A stretch of DNA of 34,794 nucleotides from PALSA-894 sp034669145 (GCA_034669145.1 JAXDNY010000017.1:1-34794), one strand, 5' to 3'. Positions 7,884 to 16,136 are shown, counted from the first letter of the stretch. Translations and numbers: made by a program. The notes: generated by a model from the sequence alone, not told the origin.

Positions 7884-8848
7884 GCCCCATCGTCGAAATG
7901 CAGGACGTCCGCGTGCGCTTCAAGGGCGAACGCACCGTGCATGCCCTCAACGGCGTCGACTTCACGCTCAATCAGGGCGAAGTACTTGGCGTGCTCGGCG
8001 AATCCGGCTCGGGCAAGAGCGTGACGCTGCGTGCGCTGTTGCGCATGTTGCCGCCGCGGCGCAGCGAGATGACCGGCACGATCCGCGTCGCCGGCAAGGA
8101 CGTGCTGTCGCTCGACGAAGAGGAACTCGAACAGCTGCGCGGCGGGACCGTGTCGATGATCTTCCAGGAGCCGATGCTGGCGCTCGATCCGGTCTACACC
8201 ATCGGCGACCAGATCGCCGAAACGGTCGTGCGCCACAAAGGGGTGAGCTGGGCGGACGGCCGCAAGCGCGCGCTCGAGATGCTCGAAGGCGTACGCATCC
8301 CCTCGGCCAAGCGGCGGCTGGAAAATTATCCGCATGAAATGTCCGGCGGCATGCGCCAGCGCGCCATGATCGCGCTCGCGCTCTCGTGCAAGCCCAAAGT
8401 GCTGCTCGCCGACGAGCCGACCACCGCGCTCGATGCCACCGTACAGATCCAAATTTTGCTGCTGCTGCGCGAACTGCAGCGCGAAATGGGCATGGCGGTG
8501 ATCTTCGTCACTCACGACATCGGCGTCGCGGTAGAAATCTCCGACCGCATCGCCGTGATGTATGGCGGGCGCATCGTCGAGACCGGACCCTTGCGCGACG
8601 TGGTGCGCGCGCCGCAGCACCCTTACACGCGCGGGCTGTTGTCTTCGACCGTGATCGGCGGCGTGCGCGGCCAGCGGCTGGAAGCGATCCCCGGCGCGCC
8701 GCCGCGGCTCGACCGGTTGCCCGAGGGTTGCGCCTTCGCGCCGCGCTGCAGCCTCGTGGAAGCTGCGTGCTCGCGCGGCGAGATCGCGGCGGTGCCGCTC
8801 GGCCTGCAGCGCAACGTGCGCTGCGTGAAGGTTGCCGCGGCGGCGTGA
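7880..8848 (+). CDS. Peptide/amide ABC transporter ATP-binding protein (DppD/OppD-type)
   Basis: Second ATPase of the importer, 322 residues. ATG 7880 overlaps the amidase stop (ATGA); a much longer frame upstream overlaps the amidase and is not used. Walker A is GESGSGKS (40-47), the signature MSGGMRQR (154-161), and Walker B VLLADEPTTALD (174-185), followed by VTHD. A C-terminal CAFAPRCSLVEAAC cysteine motif is present. This was the last gene of the chromosomal operon: only 13 bases separate its stop from the left end of the integrated element, so host transcription can read into the mobilization genes. Confidence 0.94.
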   Translation: MSPIVEMQDVRVRFKGERTVHALNGVDFTLNQGEVLGVLGESGSGKSVTLRALLRMLPPRRSEMTGTIRVAGKDVLSLDEEELEQLRGGTVSMIFQEPMLALDPVYTIGDQIAETVVRHKGVSWADGRKRALEMLEGVRIPSAKRRLENYPHEMSGGMRQRAMIALALSCKPKVLLADEPTTALDATVQIQILLLLRELQREMGMAVIFVTHDIGVAVEISDRIAVMYGGRIVETGPLRDVVRAPQHPYTRGLLSSTVIGGVRGQRLEAIPGAPPRLDRLPEGCAFAPRCSLVEAACSRGEIAAVPLGLQRNVRCVKVAAAA

Positions 8849-8861
8849 GCGAAAGAAAAGC

Positions 8862-8870
8862 TGGCGCGCC
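8862..8870. repeat. Left attachment core (attL)
   Basis: TGGCGCGCC, identical to 28360-28368, lies 13 bases after the stop of the last transporter gene. Short cores are expected for serine recombinases. Confidence 0.75.
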
Positions 8871-8998
8871 TGCCGGGAGAATCTTCAAACCAACTGTTTG
8901 AAACCCTAGCCGACTGGAACAGCCAACTTAGCAAGTCTGGCATTGTTTTCGAGGATCGCAAGCCGTCACGCCCCGTAACACGGGGGTTGACGCCATGA
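8871..8998 (+). other. Displaced native 3' end of the serine recombinase gene
   Basis: Read in the phase set by the att core, this stretch is open for 42 codons (starting LPGESSNQLFETLADWNSQ) and stops with TGA at 8996-8998, overlapping the mobC ATG at 8995. It has no start or promoter of its own. In the circular form it would be the true C-terminus of the recombinase encoded at the other end of the element. Reading frame and stop are seen directly; the fusion is inferred. Confidence 0.75.
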
Positions 8999-9441
8999 CC
9001 CCCTCCAATTCGACAGCCAAGGCGGCAGGTTCGGAGCGGGCAAAGCCGTTTTCCATCCGTCTTACCGAAAACGAACGTGCGGGCTTGCAAGCGCGGGCGG
9101 GAGGCGTTCCTTTGGGCGTCTTCATCCGCAATGCGCTGCTTGCCGAAAGTACGGAACGGCGGGAGCGGAAATCCCCCCTGAAAGATGCGGACGCGCTGGG
9201 GCGGCTGCTCGGGCTGCTTGGTCAATCCGAGATCGGCGCGAGCCTGCGGCAGCTGGCGGCGCAAGCCAACGCAGGCACGCTTTATTGCGATGAGCGTACA
9301 ACGGCACGGCTACGTGCGGCGTGTGACGATGTTCGCGCCATGCGCCTGCTGCTGCTCGAAGCGCTCGGCAAAGCCGTCTTGAACGACGTGCTGTCCAATA
9401 CCTTTGCATCGTCCGCCGCGTCGTCGGAGCCGCAGCCATGA
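8995..9441 (+). CDS. MobC-like relaxosome protein
   Basis: A 148-residue protein. Residues 18-50 (KPFSIRLTENERAGLQARAG, then PLGVFIRNALL) form a ribbon-helix-helix-like opening, and the C-terminal half is helical with LLGQSEIGASLRQLAAQANA and RLRAACDDVRAMRLLLLEAL, as in MobC/plasmid mobilization proteins. These bind oriT and help the relaxase open the strands. It is the first gene of the left-arm operon and overlaps the methyltransferase start by 4 bases. In the integrated state no clear promoter precedes it; transcription would come from the host transporter operon, or from the recombinase promoter after circularisation. Confidence 0.8.
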   Translation: MTPSNSTAKAAGSERAKPFSIRLTENERAGLQARAGGVPLGVFIRNALLAESTERRERKSPLKDADALGRLLGLLGQSEIGASLRQLAAQANAGTLYCDERTTARLRAACDDVRAMRLLLLEALGKAVLNDVLSNTFASSAASSEPQP

Positions 9442-10160
9442 GCCGGATGCGGATCGAACGGTTGGCGGACGGGGTCACGCTTTACCTGGGGGATTCACGG
9501 GAAATCCTGCCGACCCTGGGCGCGGTCGATTGCGTGATCACCGACCCGCCCTATGGCGCGGTTACGCATACCGGCGCGCGCTCTGCGAATTCACTCAAGA
9601 GTTCGCAGATCGACTTCGCGCCGATCACCTCAGCCGACTTAATCTCGTTATCGGCCTTGTTCTGTTCGGTCGCGAACAGGTGGGTCGTCATGACCTGCGA
9701 GTGGCAGCATGCAGCGGCCCTGCAGGCGGCAAATGTGCCGCTCGTGCGGCTGGGCGTTTGGGTCAAGCCGAACGCCGCTCCGCAGTTCAGCGGGGATCGT
9801 CCCGGCATGGGTTGGGAAGCCGTCGCCATCCTCCACCGCAAGGGCCGCAAGAGATGGAACGGCGGCGGGCATCACGCTGTCTGGCATTGCCCCGTCGCGC
9901 GCGGCGAACATCCTACGCAAAAACCGGAACGGCTGGTGAGCGAGTGGATTCGTCTTTTCACCAACCCGGACGAGCTGATTCTGGACCCATTCATGGGTTC
10001 CGGCACGACCGGCGTTGTAGCGGTCAAGCAAGGCCGCAGGTTCACCGGCATTGAAATTGATCCGAAATACTTTGCGCTGGCCTGCCGTCGCATTGAGGAT
10101 GCGTTGCGTACGCCTGCAAACGACCGTTCAGACGCCGAGCCGCAAAGGATTCGCGCATGA
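9438..10160 (+). CDS. Site-specific DNA methyltransferase (N6-adenine/N4-cytosine type)
   Basis: A 240-residue methylase with the catalytic motif DPPYG at 36-40 placed before the SAM-binding motif DPFMGSGTT at 183-191, the order of the beta class. HPTQKP at 158-163 precedes motif I as usual. No partner endonuclease is adjacent, so it is an orphan methylase. It is joined by ATGA overlaps to mobC before it and to the relaxase after it, so it is made together with the mobilization proteins. A likely role is to mark the element against host restriction on transfer or to regulate mobilization; both are inference. The target sequence cannot be read. Confidence 0.9.
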   Translation: MSRMRIERLADGVTLYLGDSREILPTLGAVDCVITDPPYGAVTHTGARSANSLKSSQIDFAPITSADLISLSALFCSVANRWVVMTCEWQHAAALQAANVPLVRLGVWVKPNAAPQFSGDRPGMGWEAVAILHRKGRKRWNGGGHHAVWHCPVARGEHPTQKPERLVSEWIRLFTNPDELILDPFMGSGTTGVVAVKQGRRFTGIEIDPKYFALACRRIEDALRTPANDRSDAEPQRIRA

Positions 10161-11440
10161 TCCTCATCGGCTCGCAGCGCGGCGGCGCATCGCAACTGGC
10201 GTCGCACCTGATGAACGACCGGGACAATGATCACGTCACGGTCGAGGAACTGCGCGGTTTCCTGGCTGACGATCTGCACGGCGCGCTGAGCGAGGCGCAT
10301 GCCATCGCCAAGGGAACGCGCTGCAAGCAGTTCTTGTTCTCGCTGAGCTTCAATCCGCCAAAGAACGCGGATGTGAGCATCGATGGGCTGCGCGAAGCGG
10401 CTGACCGCGCTGAGGATTTGCTAGGCCTTGGCGAGCAACCGCGCGCGATTGTCATACACGAAAAGAACGGTCGGCGGCATGCGCATGTGGTCTGGTCGCG
10501 CATCGATGCCGACGAAATGAAAGCCATCAACCTTCCGCACTTCAAGTCGCGGCTGGGCGGGCTTTCAAAGGATTTGTACCTTGAACACGGCTGGGAGCTG
10601 CCGGAAGGCCACAGGGAAAACGGCTGGAAGAGCCCGCTTAATTTCACGCTGGCCGAATGGCAGCAGGCCAAGCGGCTCGATCTCGACCCTCGCGAAATCA
10701 AGCAAATTTTCCAAGGCTGCTGGCAGCAGTCGGACGGCCTGAACGGCCTGCGCCATGCGCTGGAAGAGCACGGCTATTTTCTTGCCAAGGGGGATCGGCG
10801 CGGCGTGGTCGCGCTCGACATTCATGGCGAAGTCTATTCGGTCGCCCGCTGGACAGGCGTCAAAACGAAAGAGCTGCAAGCAAGGTTGAAAGGGCACGAA
10901 GCGCTTCCCGCCGTCGATGACGTGAGCAAGAACATCCGCTCGCGCATGTCGCAACGGCTGCGCGCGCATATTCAAGAAGATCGACAAAAGCAGCGCGAGG
11001 AAGAGAAGCCACTGCTCACACAACGCGCCTCGATGGTGGCGGCGCAACGTGCCGAGCGCGAACAGTTGGCGCGGCGGCAAGAACAGCGATTGCGGGCAGA
11101 ACAAAAGCAGCGCGCCCAGCGGCTGCATACGGGCATACGCGGCGTCTGGGAATTGCTGACGGGAAAGGCGCGCGCAATCCGCAAACAAAATGAACAGGAA
11201 GCCTATCAAGGCTATCTGCGCGATCGCGATCAGCGCGAGCGGGTCTATGCCGAACAGGCCAAGGAGCGGAAAGAAATTCAACAGCGCATGGATGCGCTTC
11301 AAGCCAAGCACCGCGAAGAACGCATGAGGCTCGCCCGCCGCGTGGTCGAAGTGCTGCGCCACACGGATGAGGCGGCGCGGATGAAAGCACGCGCCATGCG
11401 TCTGCGCGAACGCGGGCACGATTTGGATCTCGGATTGTAA
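10157..11440 (+). CDS. Relaxase (mobilization nuclease)
   Basis: A 427-residue relaxase. The metal-binding motif is VIHEKNGRRHAHVVWSRID at 99-117 with histidines 101, 108 and 110. The N-terminus MILIGSQRGGASQLASHLMN lacks any tyrosine before residue 141, so the usual tyrosine nucleophile is missing; His17 and His26 are the conserved-looking candidates. The second half (about 270-420) is a highly charged coiled coil rich in Arg, Gln and Glu. The relaxase would nick oriT, stay covalently bound and pilot the strand into a helper secretion channel. It overlaps the methylase by 4 bases and is followed after 14 bases by the coupling protein gene. Confidence 0.87.
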   Translation: MILIGSQRGGASQLASHLMNDRDNDHVTVEELRGFLADDLHGALSEAHAIAKGTRCKQFLFSLSFNPPKNADVSIDGLREAADRAEDLLGLGEQPRAIVIHEKNGRRHAHVVWSRIDADEMKAINLPHFKSRLGGLSKDLYLEHGWELPEGHRENGWKSPLNFTLAEWQQAKRLDLDPREIKQIFQGCWQQSDGLNGLRHALEEHGYFLAKGDRRGVVALDIHGEVYSVARWTGVKTKELQARLKGHEALPAVDDVSKNIRSRMSQRLRAHIQEDRQKQREEEKPLLTQRASMVAAQRAEREQLARRQEQRLRAEQKQRAQRLHTGIRGVWELLTGKARAIRKQNEQEAYQGYLRDRDQRERVYAEQAKERKEIQQRMDALQAKHREERMRLARRVVEVLRHTDEAARMKARAMRLRERGHDLDLGL

Positions 11441-11454
11441 GATTGGAGGATGCC

Positions 11455-13605
11455 ATGAACGATCTCGTCGTCAAATCGACACGACCGCCCGCAGCTGGCT
11501 CAAGTCAATCCGGCGCGCAAAGCACGCCATTGGGGACGGCCGGTTGGCTGGAATTCCCGCCGAACGCAAAATTCGATTTCCAGCTTGGCCAGTTCTGGCT
11601 TGGGCGTCTGCCGGGCAATCAGGCGGTAGGATATGCCGATGACCGTCACGTGCTCGTGACGTGCGGAACGCGTATCGGCAAGGGCCGCTCGGTCATCATT
11701 CCGAACCTGTGCATCTGGCCGGGTTCGGTGGTCGTTCTCGATCCCAAAGGTGAGAACGCGATGGTCACGGCGCGGCGGCGTGGGAAAGGCTCGTCGTATT
11801 GCACCGGCATGGGGCAGACCGTGCGCATTCTTGATCCGTTCGGCGCGGTCGGAACGTCGCGCGACAGCTTTTCCGACCTGAAAGTCGGATTCAATCCATT
11901 GGCTGCCATCCGCGTGGATTCGCCCGAATCCGTCGATGAAGCCGGACGGATTGCCGATGCGCTGGTGGTCGTCGAGAACAGCCGCGAACCATTCTGGGAA
12001 GAGTCAGGCAAAGCGCTGTTGCGGGCGCTCATCCTCCATGTCGCGAGCTGGAAGGAAATCGCCCCCGCCGCGCGCAACCTCATCACCGTGCGCGCCATGC
12101 TGATGCGGGGTGACGCGGAAACGCGGCGTCTGCTGGCGATGAACCTGGCCGATGACGAAGCTCCGTCGGGTCTTGCGCTGTTGTTCGAAAACATGAAACG
12201 CAATCCGGCGTTCGGCGGCGTCGTCGCGAACGCAGGCGAGCGGTACGCGGCGATGCTGGCGCGGGAAGCGCGCCTTATGGGCTCAATTATTCAGGTAGCG
12301 GCGACCAACACCGATTTTCTGGATAGCCCTGCAATGCAAGCGTGTCTGTCGCGCTCCGACTTTGCATTGAGCGAACTCAAGACCAATCCGAAAGGCACCA
12401 GCCTGTATCTTTGCCTGCCGCAACGCTTCATGGAATCGCATTACCGCTGGCTGCGGATGATGGTGACGCTGATCACGACGGAAATGGAACGCGTGAAGCA
12501 GCGCCCTGCCAGCGGCCATCCGGTGCTGATGGTGTTGGATGAGTTTCCGGCGCTTCGGCGCATGCGCGTCCTTGAAAACGCGGCGGCCCAGATCGCGGGG
12601 TCCGGCGTCAAGATGATGTTTGTCGTCCAGACTTTTCCGCAGCTCAAGGACCTGTACCAGGACAACTGGGAGACGTTCGTCGCAAATTGCGGCGTCAAGC
12701 TGTTCTTCGGGAATGACGACAATTTCACGCGCGAGTACGTGTCGCGGCTGGCTGGCGAATGCGAGGTCGTGCGGATGACGCAAACGCAGGGAAAGAGTGA
12801 GGGCAGAACCAACAGCAAGGCGACGACCGTAACAAAAGGCTTTACCGACAGCAGGGCCTTTGGCAACAGCGTCGGCTCTCAAGGCGGAACGTCGTTGACT
12901 AACACCTTGACGTCCGGCTCGTCCGCAAGCACGGCAACCGCGACGACGACCGGAACGAACAGCACGGCCAACGAAAGCTTCAGTGAAACCTTGCACAAAC
13001 GCCCGCTGATCACGCCGGACGAAGTGGGACGGCAGTTCGGGGATCCGGCCAACCCCGCCATGCTGGCGCTCATCAGCGGTCTGCAACCGCTTCGCCTGAA
13101 ACGCATCTTCTATGATCGCGACTATTCGTTTGAAGGCGTGTTTGACTTTCATCCGCATCACCGCCCGCCGCTGACCGTTCGACAGGTGACTGAGCGTCGC
13201 CGGAAGGCGAGTGAGGATGAGCAACGCCGCTTGGCCGAGGCGCAATCTCGTCGGATAGCAGCGGAGGCGCTGGCCTGCGCGCAGCGACAGGAAAGAATGG
13301 AGCTGCACGAGCGGCGCGTTGCGGCAATCAAGGCGGCTTGTGCGGAGCTTTCGAGAGAGGAAACCGCGCGAAACGACCGACGCGCCACACTGCGCAAGAC
13401 GACAGGTCGACTCGCATCGATACTGGTTGCGTCAATGCCGATGGACCCGACCCTCGGCGGGCTCGCAATCCGTCTTGCGCTTGTCTTGGCAGTGGCCGGA
13501 TACGCGGAGTACTGGCTCAAGGCGAATTTGCCGTACAAGTACAAATGGACTCTCGAAGAGTACACGACGCGTGTCAACAATCTGCTCGCAAGCGGTCATT
13601 GCTGA
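11455..13605 (+). CDS. TraG/VirD4-type coupling ATPase
   Basis: A 716-residue P-loop ATPase delivering the relaxase-DNA complex to a secretion channel. ATG 11455 follows a strong GGAGG; a TTG four codons upstream is less likely. Walker A is CGTRIGKGRS (70-79), VVVLDPKGEN follows at 92-101, and Walker B is VLMVLDEFPAL (357-367), as in TraG/VirD4. Unusually, there is no N-terminal membrane anchor. Residues 445-512 form a Ser/Thr/Gly-rich low-complexity linker, 575-645 are a charged coiled coil, and 665-685 form the only hydrophobic segment, near the C-terminus. No channel genes are nearby. The 3' end overlaps a convergent small gene by 10 bases. Confidence 0.88.
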   Translation: MNDLVVKSTRPPAAGSSQSGAQSTPLGTAGWLEFPPNAKFDFQLGQFWLGRLPGNQAVGYADDRHVLVTCGTRIGKGRSVIIPNLCIWPGSVVVLDPKGENAMVTARRRGKGSSYCTGMGQTVRILDPFGAVGTSRDSFSDLKVGFNPLAAIRVDSPESVDEAGRIADALVVVENSREPFWEESGKALLRALILHVASWKEIAPAARNLITVRAMLMRGDAETRRLLAMNLADDEAPSGLALLFENMKRNPAFGGVVANAGERYAAMLAREARLMGSIIQVAATNTDFLDSPAMQACLSRSDFALSELKTNPKGTSLYLCLPQRFMESHYRWLRMMVTLITTEMERVKQRPASGHPVLMVLDEFPALRRMRVLENAAAQIAGSGVKMMFVVQTFPQLKDLYQDNWETFVANCGVKLFFGNDDNFTREYVSRLAGECEVVRMTQTQGKSEGRTNSKATTVTKGFTDSRAFGNSVGSQGGTSLTNTLTSGSSASTATATTTGTNSTANESFSETLHKRPLITPDEVGRQFGDPANPAMLALISGLQPLRLKRIFYDRDYSFEGVFDFHPHHRPPLTVRQVTERRRKASEDEQRRLAEAQSRRIAAEALACAQRQERMELHERRVAAIKAACAELSREETARNDRRATLRKTTGRLASILVASMPMDPTLGGLAIRLALVLAVAGYAEYWLKANLPYKYKWTLEEYTTRVNNLLASGHC

Positions 13606-13754
13606 CCACTTGCGTCGATGCGTCGGGCGAGACGCCAGAACGCGGTTACGTCCTCGGATTCCCAACCCATGTTGCGCACGAGAATGTGTTCGACATCCCG
13701 GCGGGTGAGCGCGACGGTTTCCCGTCGCGCTGAGCGTTTGCCCTGCCGGGTCAT
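13596..13754 (-). CDS. Small conserved-looking protein, unknown function
   Basis: A 52-residue basic protein (MTRQGKRSARRETVALTRRD, then VEHILVRNMGW and TAFWRLARRIDAS). Its ATG overlaps the TGA of the gene before it (ATGA), which argues for a real coupled gene although it is very short. Its last 10 bases overlap the end of the convergent coupling protein gene. No function can be assigned. Confidence 0.6.
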   Translation of the reverse strand: MTRQGKRSARRETVALTRRDVEHILVRNMGWESEDVTAFWRLARRIDASGQQ

Positions 13755-13975
13755 TGGGCACCTTCCGCGCTATTAGCCGCATCGTCCTTTTCGGGGACTT
13801 CCCGGACCTGGATGCGTCCGACAACCGGATAGGCGTCGAACTTGAGGTAGAGGCCTTTGCCGTCTTTATTGGGCCAGGCTGCCCCGACCCGGATCCACCG
13901 GCTTTTTTCTTTTTCGCCGATCACCTGAAAGATGTCATGCGTCGGGCGTTTGGATGTTTTGGTTTCGTTGCTCAT
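13751..13975 (-). CDS. Small hypothetical protein
   Basis: A 74-residue protein starting MSNETKTSKRPTHDIFQVIG and containing RWIRVGAAWPNKDGKGLYLK, a pattern I recall from small plasmid and island proteins with a beta-rich fold. GGAG stands 8 bases before the ATG. It is translationally coupled to the 52-residue gene after it. No catalytic motif is visible. It is probably an accessory gene of the mobilization region. Confidence 0.72.
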   Translation of the reverse strand: MSNETKTSKRPTHDIFQVIGEKEKSRWIRVGAAWPNKDGKGLYLKFDAYPVVGRIQVREVPEKDDAANSAEGAQ

Positions 13976-14344
13976 TGTAATCTCCGTTCACTTAGGTTCT
14001 CGGCCAAGCACCACGCTCGGCTTGTGGGGACGTGAAAACCGGGACCAAACGAGCGGGTCACATGGGCAACACGGGAGCGAAGCGAATTGAGCGGGCCGCC
14101 CATTGATCCCATAGCGAGTGGGCGCGGTAGGACCCACCCTCAAGGCCGAAGTGGGCTGCCGTTGAACCGGATTTCAGAACGGAGTCATTCGAGTAACGGG
14201 AAACGCATCAAGACGACAATTGCATCCGGGTGATGGTGACCCAGTGAAAACGGTGGTGTTGTTCGGGCGCGCATTGGACATTACAGGGCAAAAGGACTTC
14301 AAGAATTCGTGCCGTCGTCGCACGAGAGTCAAAGCGCGCGGGAG
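13976..14344. other. Non-coding stretch between accessory gene and integrase; possible oriT region
   Basis: About 370 bases with no convincing gene; frames here overlap the end of the integrase and lack support. TCGTGC and GCACGA form a 6-base hairpin at 14307-14325, just beyond the integrase stop, and may terminate it. The position next to the mobilization genes makes it one of three candidate oriT regions (also 16890-17370 and 24330-24870). No known nic sequence was recognised. Confidence 0.35.
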
Positions 14345-14935
14345 TCACCACATGCGCGAAGCAATAGCGCGTTCGTCGTCGCCCATGGCCTGCAGGTAAA
14401 TCGCGGTCGTGGCCATGTTGTTGTGGCCAAGCCAGCGCTGGACGAGATTGAGAGGAACGCCTGAACGAATGGCGTGGATTCCAAATCCGTGACGCAATCC
14501 TTTCGGCGTCGCGTGAATGCCGGGTCCAATGCGGGCTGCCTTCATCATGTCCTTGACGAGCTGCCACGCGCGCGAGCGCGAAAGCGTCCACAGCCGCGCA
14601 TCGGGATGCAAGTTTTCCATCGGGTGAACGGTGCTGAGTGCTTCAAGCAGCTCGGCGGGCGCGGGCACCTCGCGAATGACAATCATGCCGCGCCGCTTCT
14701 TCAATGTTCGAAAGGCGATGAAGCCACCTTCGCGCTCGATGCAAGAAACGGTCAGCGCGAGCGCTTCCGATATCCGGCAACCCATATGCGCGAGTGTCAG
14801 GCAAAGCGTGCGCTGGTCTGCGCGCGGGCATTCCAACGATGCCGCAAGAAAACGGCTGCGTTCGTCGGGCGTAACGTATTTTCGGCGGCCCGTGCGCGTG
14901 TACAGGCTGCCCGGCTGATCGCCGTTGATACGCAT
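14345..14935 (-). CDS. Tyrosine recombinase, catalytic domain only
   Basis: A 196-residue integrase-like protein comprising just the catalytic domain. Residues R54 (MGCRISEAL), K79/K80, K145 and R148 (PKGLRHGFG), H171 (WLGHNN) and Y180 (AIYLQ) give a complete active-site set, with Lys in place of the first His of the HxxR motif, which some family members tolerate. The N-terminal arm-binding and core-binding domains of phage-type integrases are absent. A GGGGGGAG ribosome site precedes the ATG. It may be a Xer-like resolvase, a regulator of inversion, or a remnant of another element. The main integrase of this island is more likely the serine recombinase at the right end. Confidence 0.85.
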   Translation of the reverse strand: MRINGDQPGSLYTRTGRRKYVTPDERSRFLAASLECPRADQRTLCLTLAHMGCRISEALALTVSCIEREGGFIAFRTLKKRRGMIVIREVPAPAELLEALSTVHPMENLHPDARLWTLSRSRAWQLVKDMMKAARIGPGIHATPKGLRHGFGIHAIRSGVPLNLVQRWLGHNNMATTAIYLQAMGDDERAIASRMW

Positions 14936-15263
14936 TGCCGTCGCTCCCCCCTGTCAGGCCCCGAACGGCGGCTCGACAGCGCGACGCGACGGTTTTGCCT
15001 ATTCTGTTCAACCCTCCTGAAAGGCGCGGAATCCCTGTCTTTGCAGGTTTCCGCGCGCGCCCGACGCTACTACAGATCGGTAGCGCAAATCAAGCATTCG
15101 CTATGTAATACCGCACGATTCTACAGAATAGGCAATTCTGTTCAATGTCATTCCTGGATGTGTTGAGCGCGAATACACAACCGATAGCCTCATACCGATG
15201 GGAGTGAGGCTATTTTGATTCAAAACACCTGCGCGCATCGCGCGCTCTTTTCAGGAGCGTCAC
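14936..15263. promoter_or_regulatory. Intergenic control region with repeated and inverted 11-base motif
   Basis: About 330 bases between the divergent integrase and secreted-protein genes. GCCTATTCTGT at 14997-15007 is inverted as ACAGAATAGGC at 15123-15133. ATTCTGTTCAA occurs as a direct repeat at 15001-15011 and 15135-15145. CAGAAT-AGGCA-ATTCTG (15124-15140) is itself a palindrome. These could be binding sites for the tyrosine recombinase (arms of a recombination site) or for a repressor. Confidence 0.5.
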
Positions 15264-16112
15264 ATGAGAATGACAGGTTTCGTGGCCGTCGCGGCATCGC
15301 TGGCAATCGTCGCCAGCGCGCATGGCGAAGACATCGAATGGTCACAGACCCTGAACCTGCCCAAAGGGCTCAACCTTCCCAAGGACGTGAGCGCCGATAT
15401 TCTCGGCATCGAACTGGGCGAGCCGTACGCGTCGGCCAAGGTCAAGCTGGAGAAGCTGTACCGGGAATCGCCCGCCGCCCCTCAAAAGAAAAAAATCGAC
15501 GAGGTCGAGCGCGGCATCAGCATGGTGTTGCCAAGCAGGGGTTCTATTACCGCGCGTTTTCCGGGCCAGATTGATCTGACCACCATCACGCCCGGCAAGG
15601 GCCGGCTGCCGATCGAGGAAAGGGTGAGCGTGTTTGTCAGCGCGCCGCCCTCGGGCCAGCAGGTCATCGGCATCGAACGCGCCATCGAATACCCCGAGCA
15701 CGCGGATCAACCGCGCGTCAGCGAATTGCTCGACCGGCTCAAGGCCAAGTTCAAGGCTGAACCGGTCGTCAACCCGAAGGGCGGGGCCGTCGAATATACG
15801 TTCGTGTTCGTGAAGGGCCGTGCCGTCGATCCAAGGCAACTGACCATCGTCACCTGCAATGCCGATTACGGCATTCAGAACATGCCGACAAATTCGAACG
15901 ATGTGCCGCGCATGAACGCCGAGGGCAAATGCGACATCGTTCTGCGCCTGACCATCGCTTACGGACTTTCAGCGGACCACGTCAAACGCGTCACGTTCGC
16001 GTTCTCGGACAGCGAGCGGACCAAGGCGAACCTGACCGCCGACTATGCCTTCTTCGGCAACTACGTAAAACGCCTGCAAGACGGCACCAAGGGCGCAGGC
16101 CCGAAACTCTAG
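15264..16112 (+). CDS. Secreted protein of unknown function
   Basis: A 282-residue protein beginning with a signal peptide (MRMTGFVAVAASLAIVASAH, then GED), so it is exported to the periplasm or beyond. CAGGAG precedes the ATG. The mature part has mixed alpha/beta character and only two cysteines, in TIVTCNADYG and GKCDIVLR, which could form a disulfide. No known family was recognised. It is followed after 24 bases by a lipoprotein gene and then by an XRE regulator, all on plus, so the three may be one cargo unit. Confidence 0.75.
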   Translation: MRMTGFVAVAASLAIVASAHGEDIEWSQTLNLPKGLNLPKDVSADILGIELGEPYASAKVKLEKLYRESPAAPQKKKIDEVERGISMVLPSRGSITARFPGQIDLTTITPGKGRLPIEERVSVFVSAPPSGQQVIGIERAIEYPEHADQPRVSELLDRLKAKFKAEPVVNPKGGAVEYTFVFVKGRAVDPRQLTIVTCNADYGIQNMPTNSNDVPRMNAEGKCDIVLRLTIAYGLSADHVKRVTFAFSDSERTKANLTADYAFFGNYVKRLQDGTKGAGPKL

Positions 16113-16136
16113 CGTGTCATTCAAGGGAGCTTGGCA

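Noticed and set aside
14345..14935. Tyrosine recombinase as the integrase responsible for insertion at tRNA-Arg
   Set aside because: It lies far from both ends and lacks core-binding domains, while the serine recombinase abuts the attachment site and its frame crosses it.
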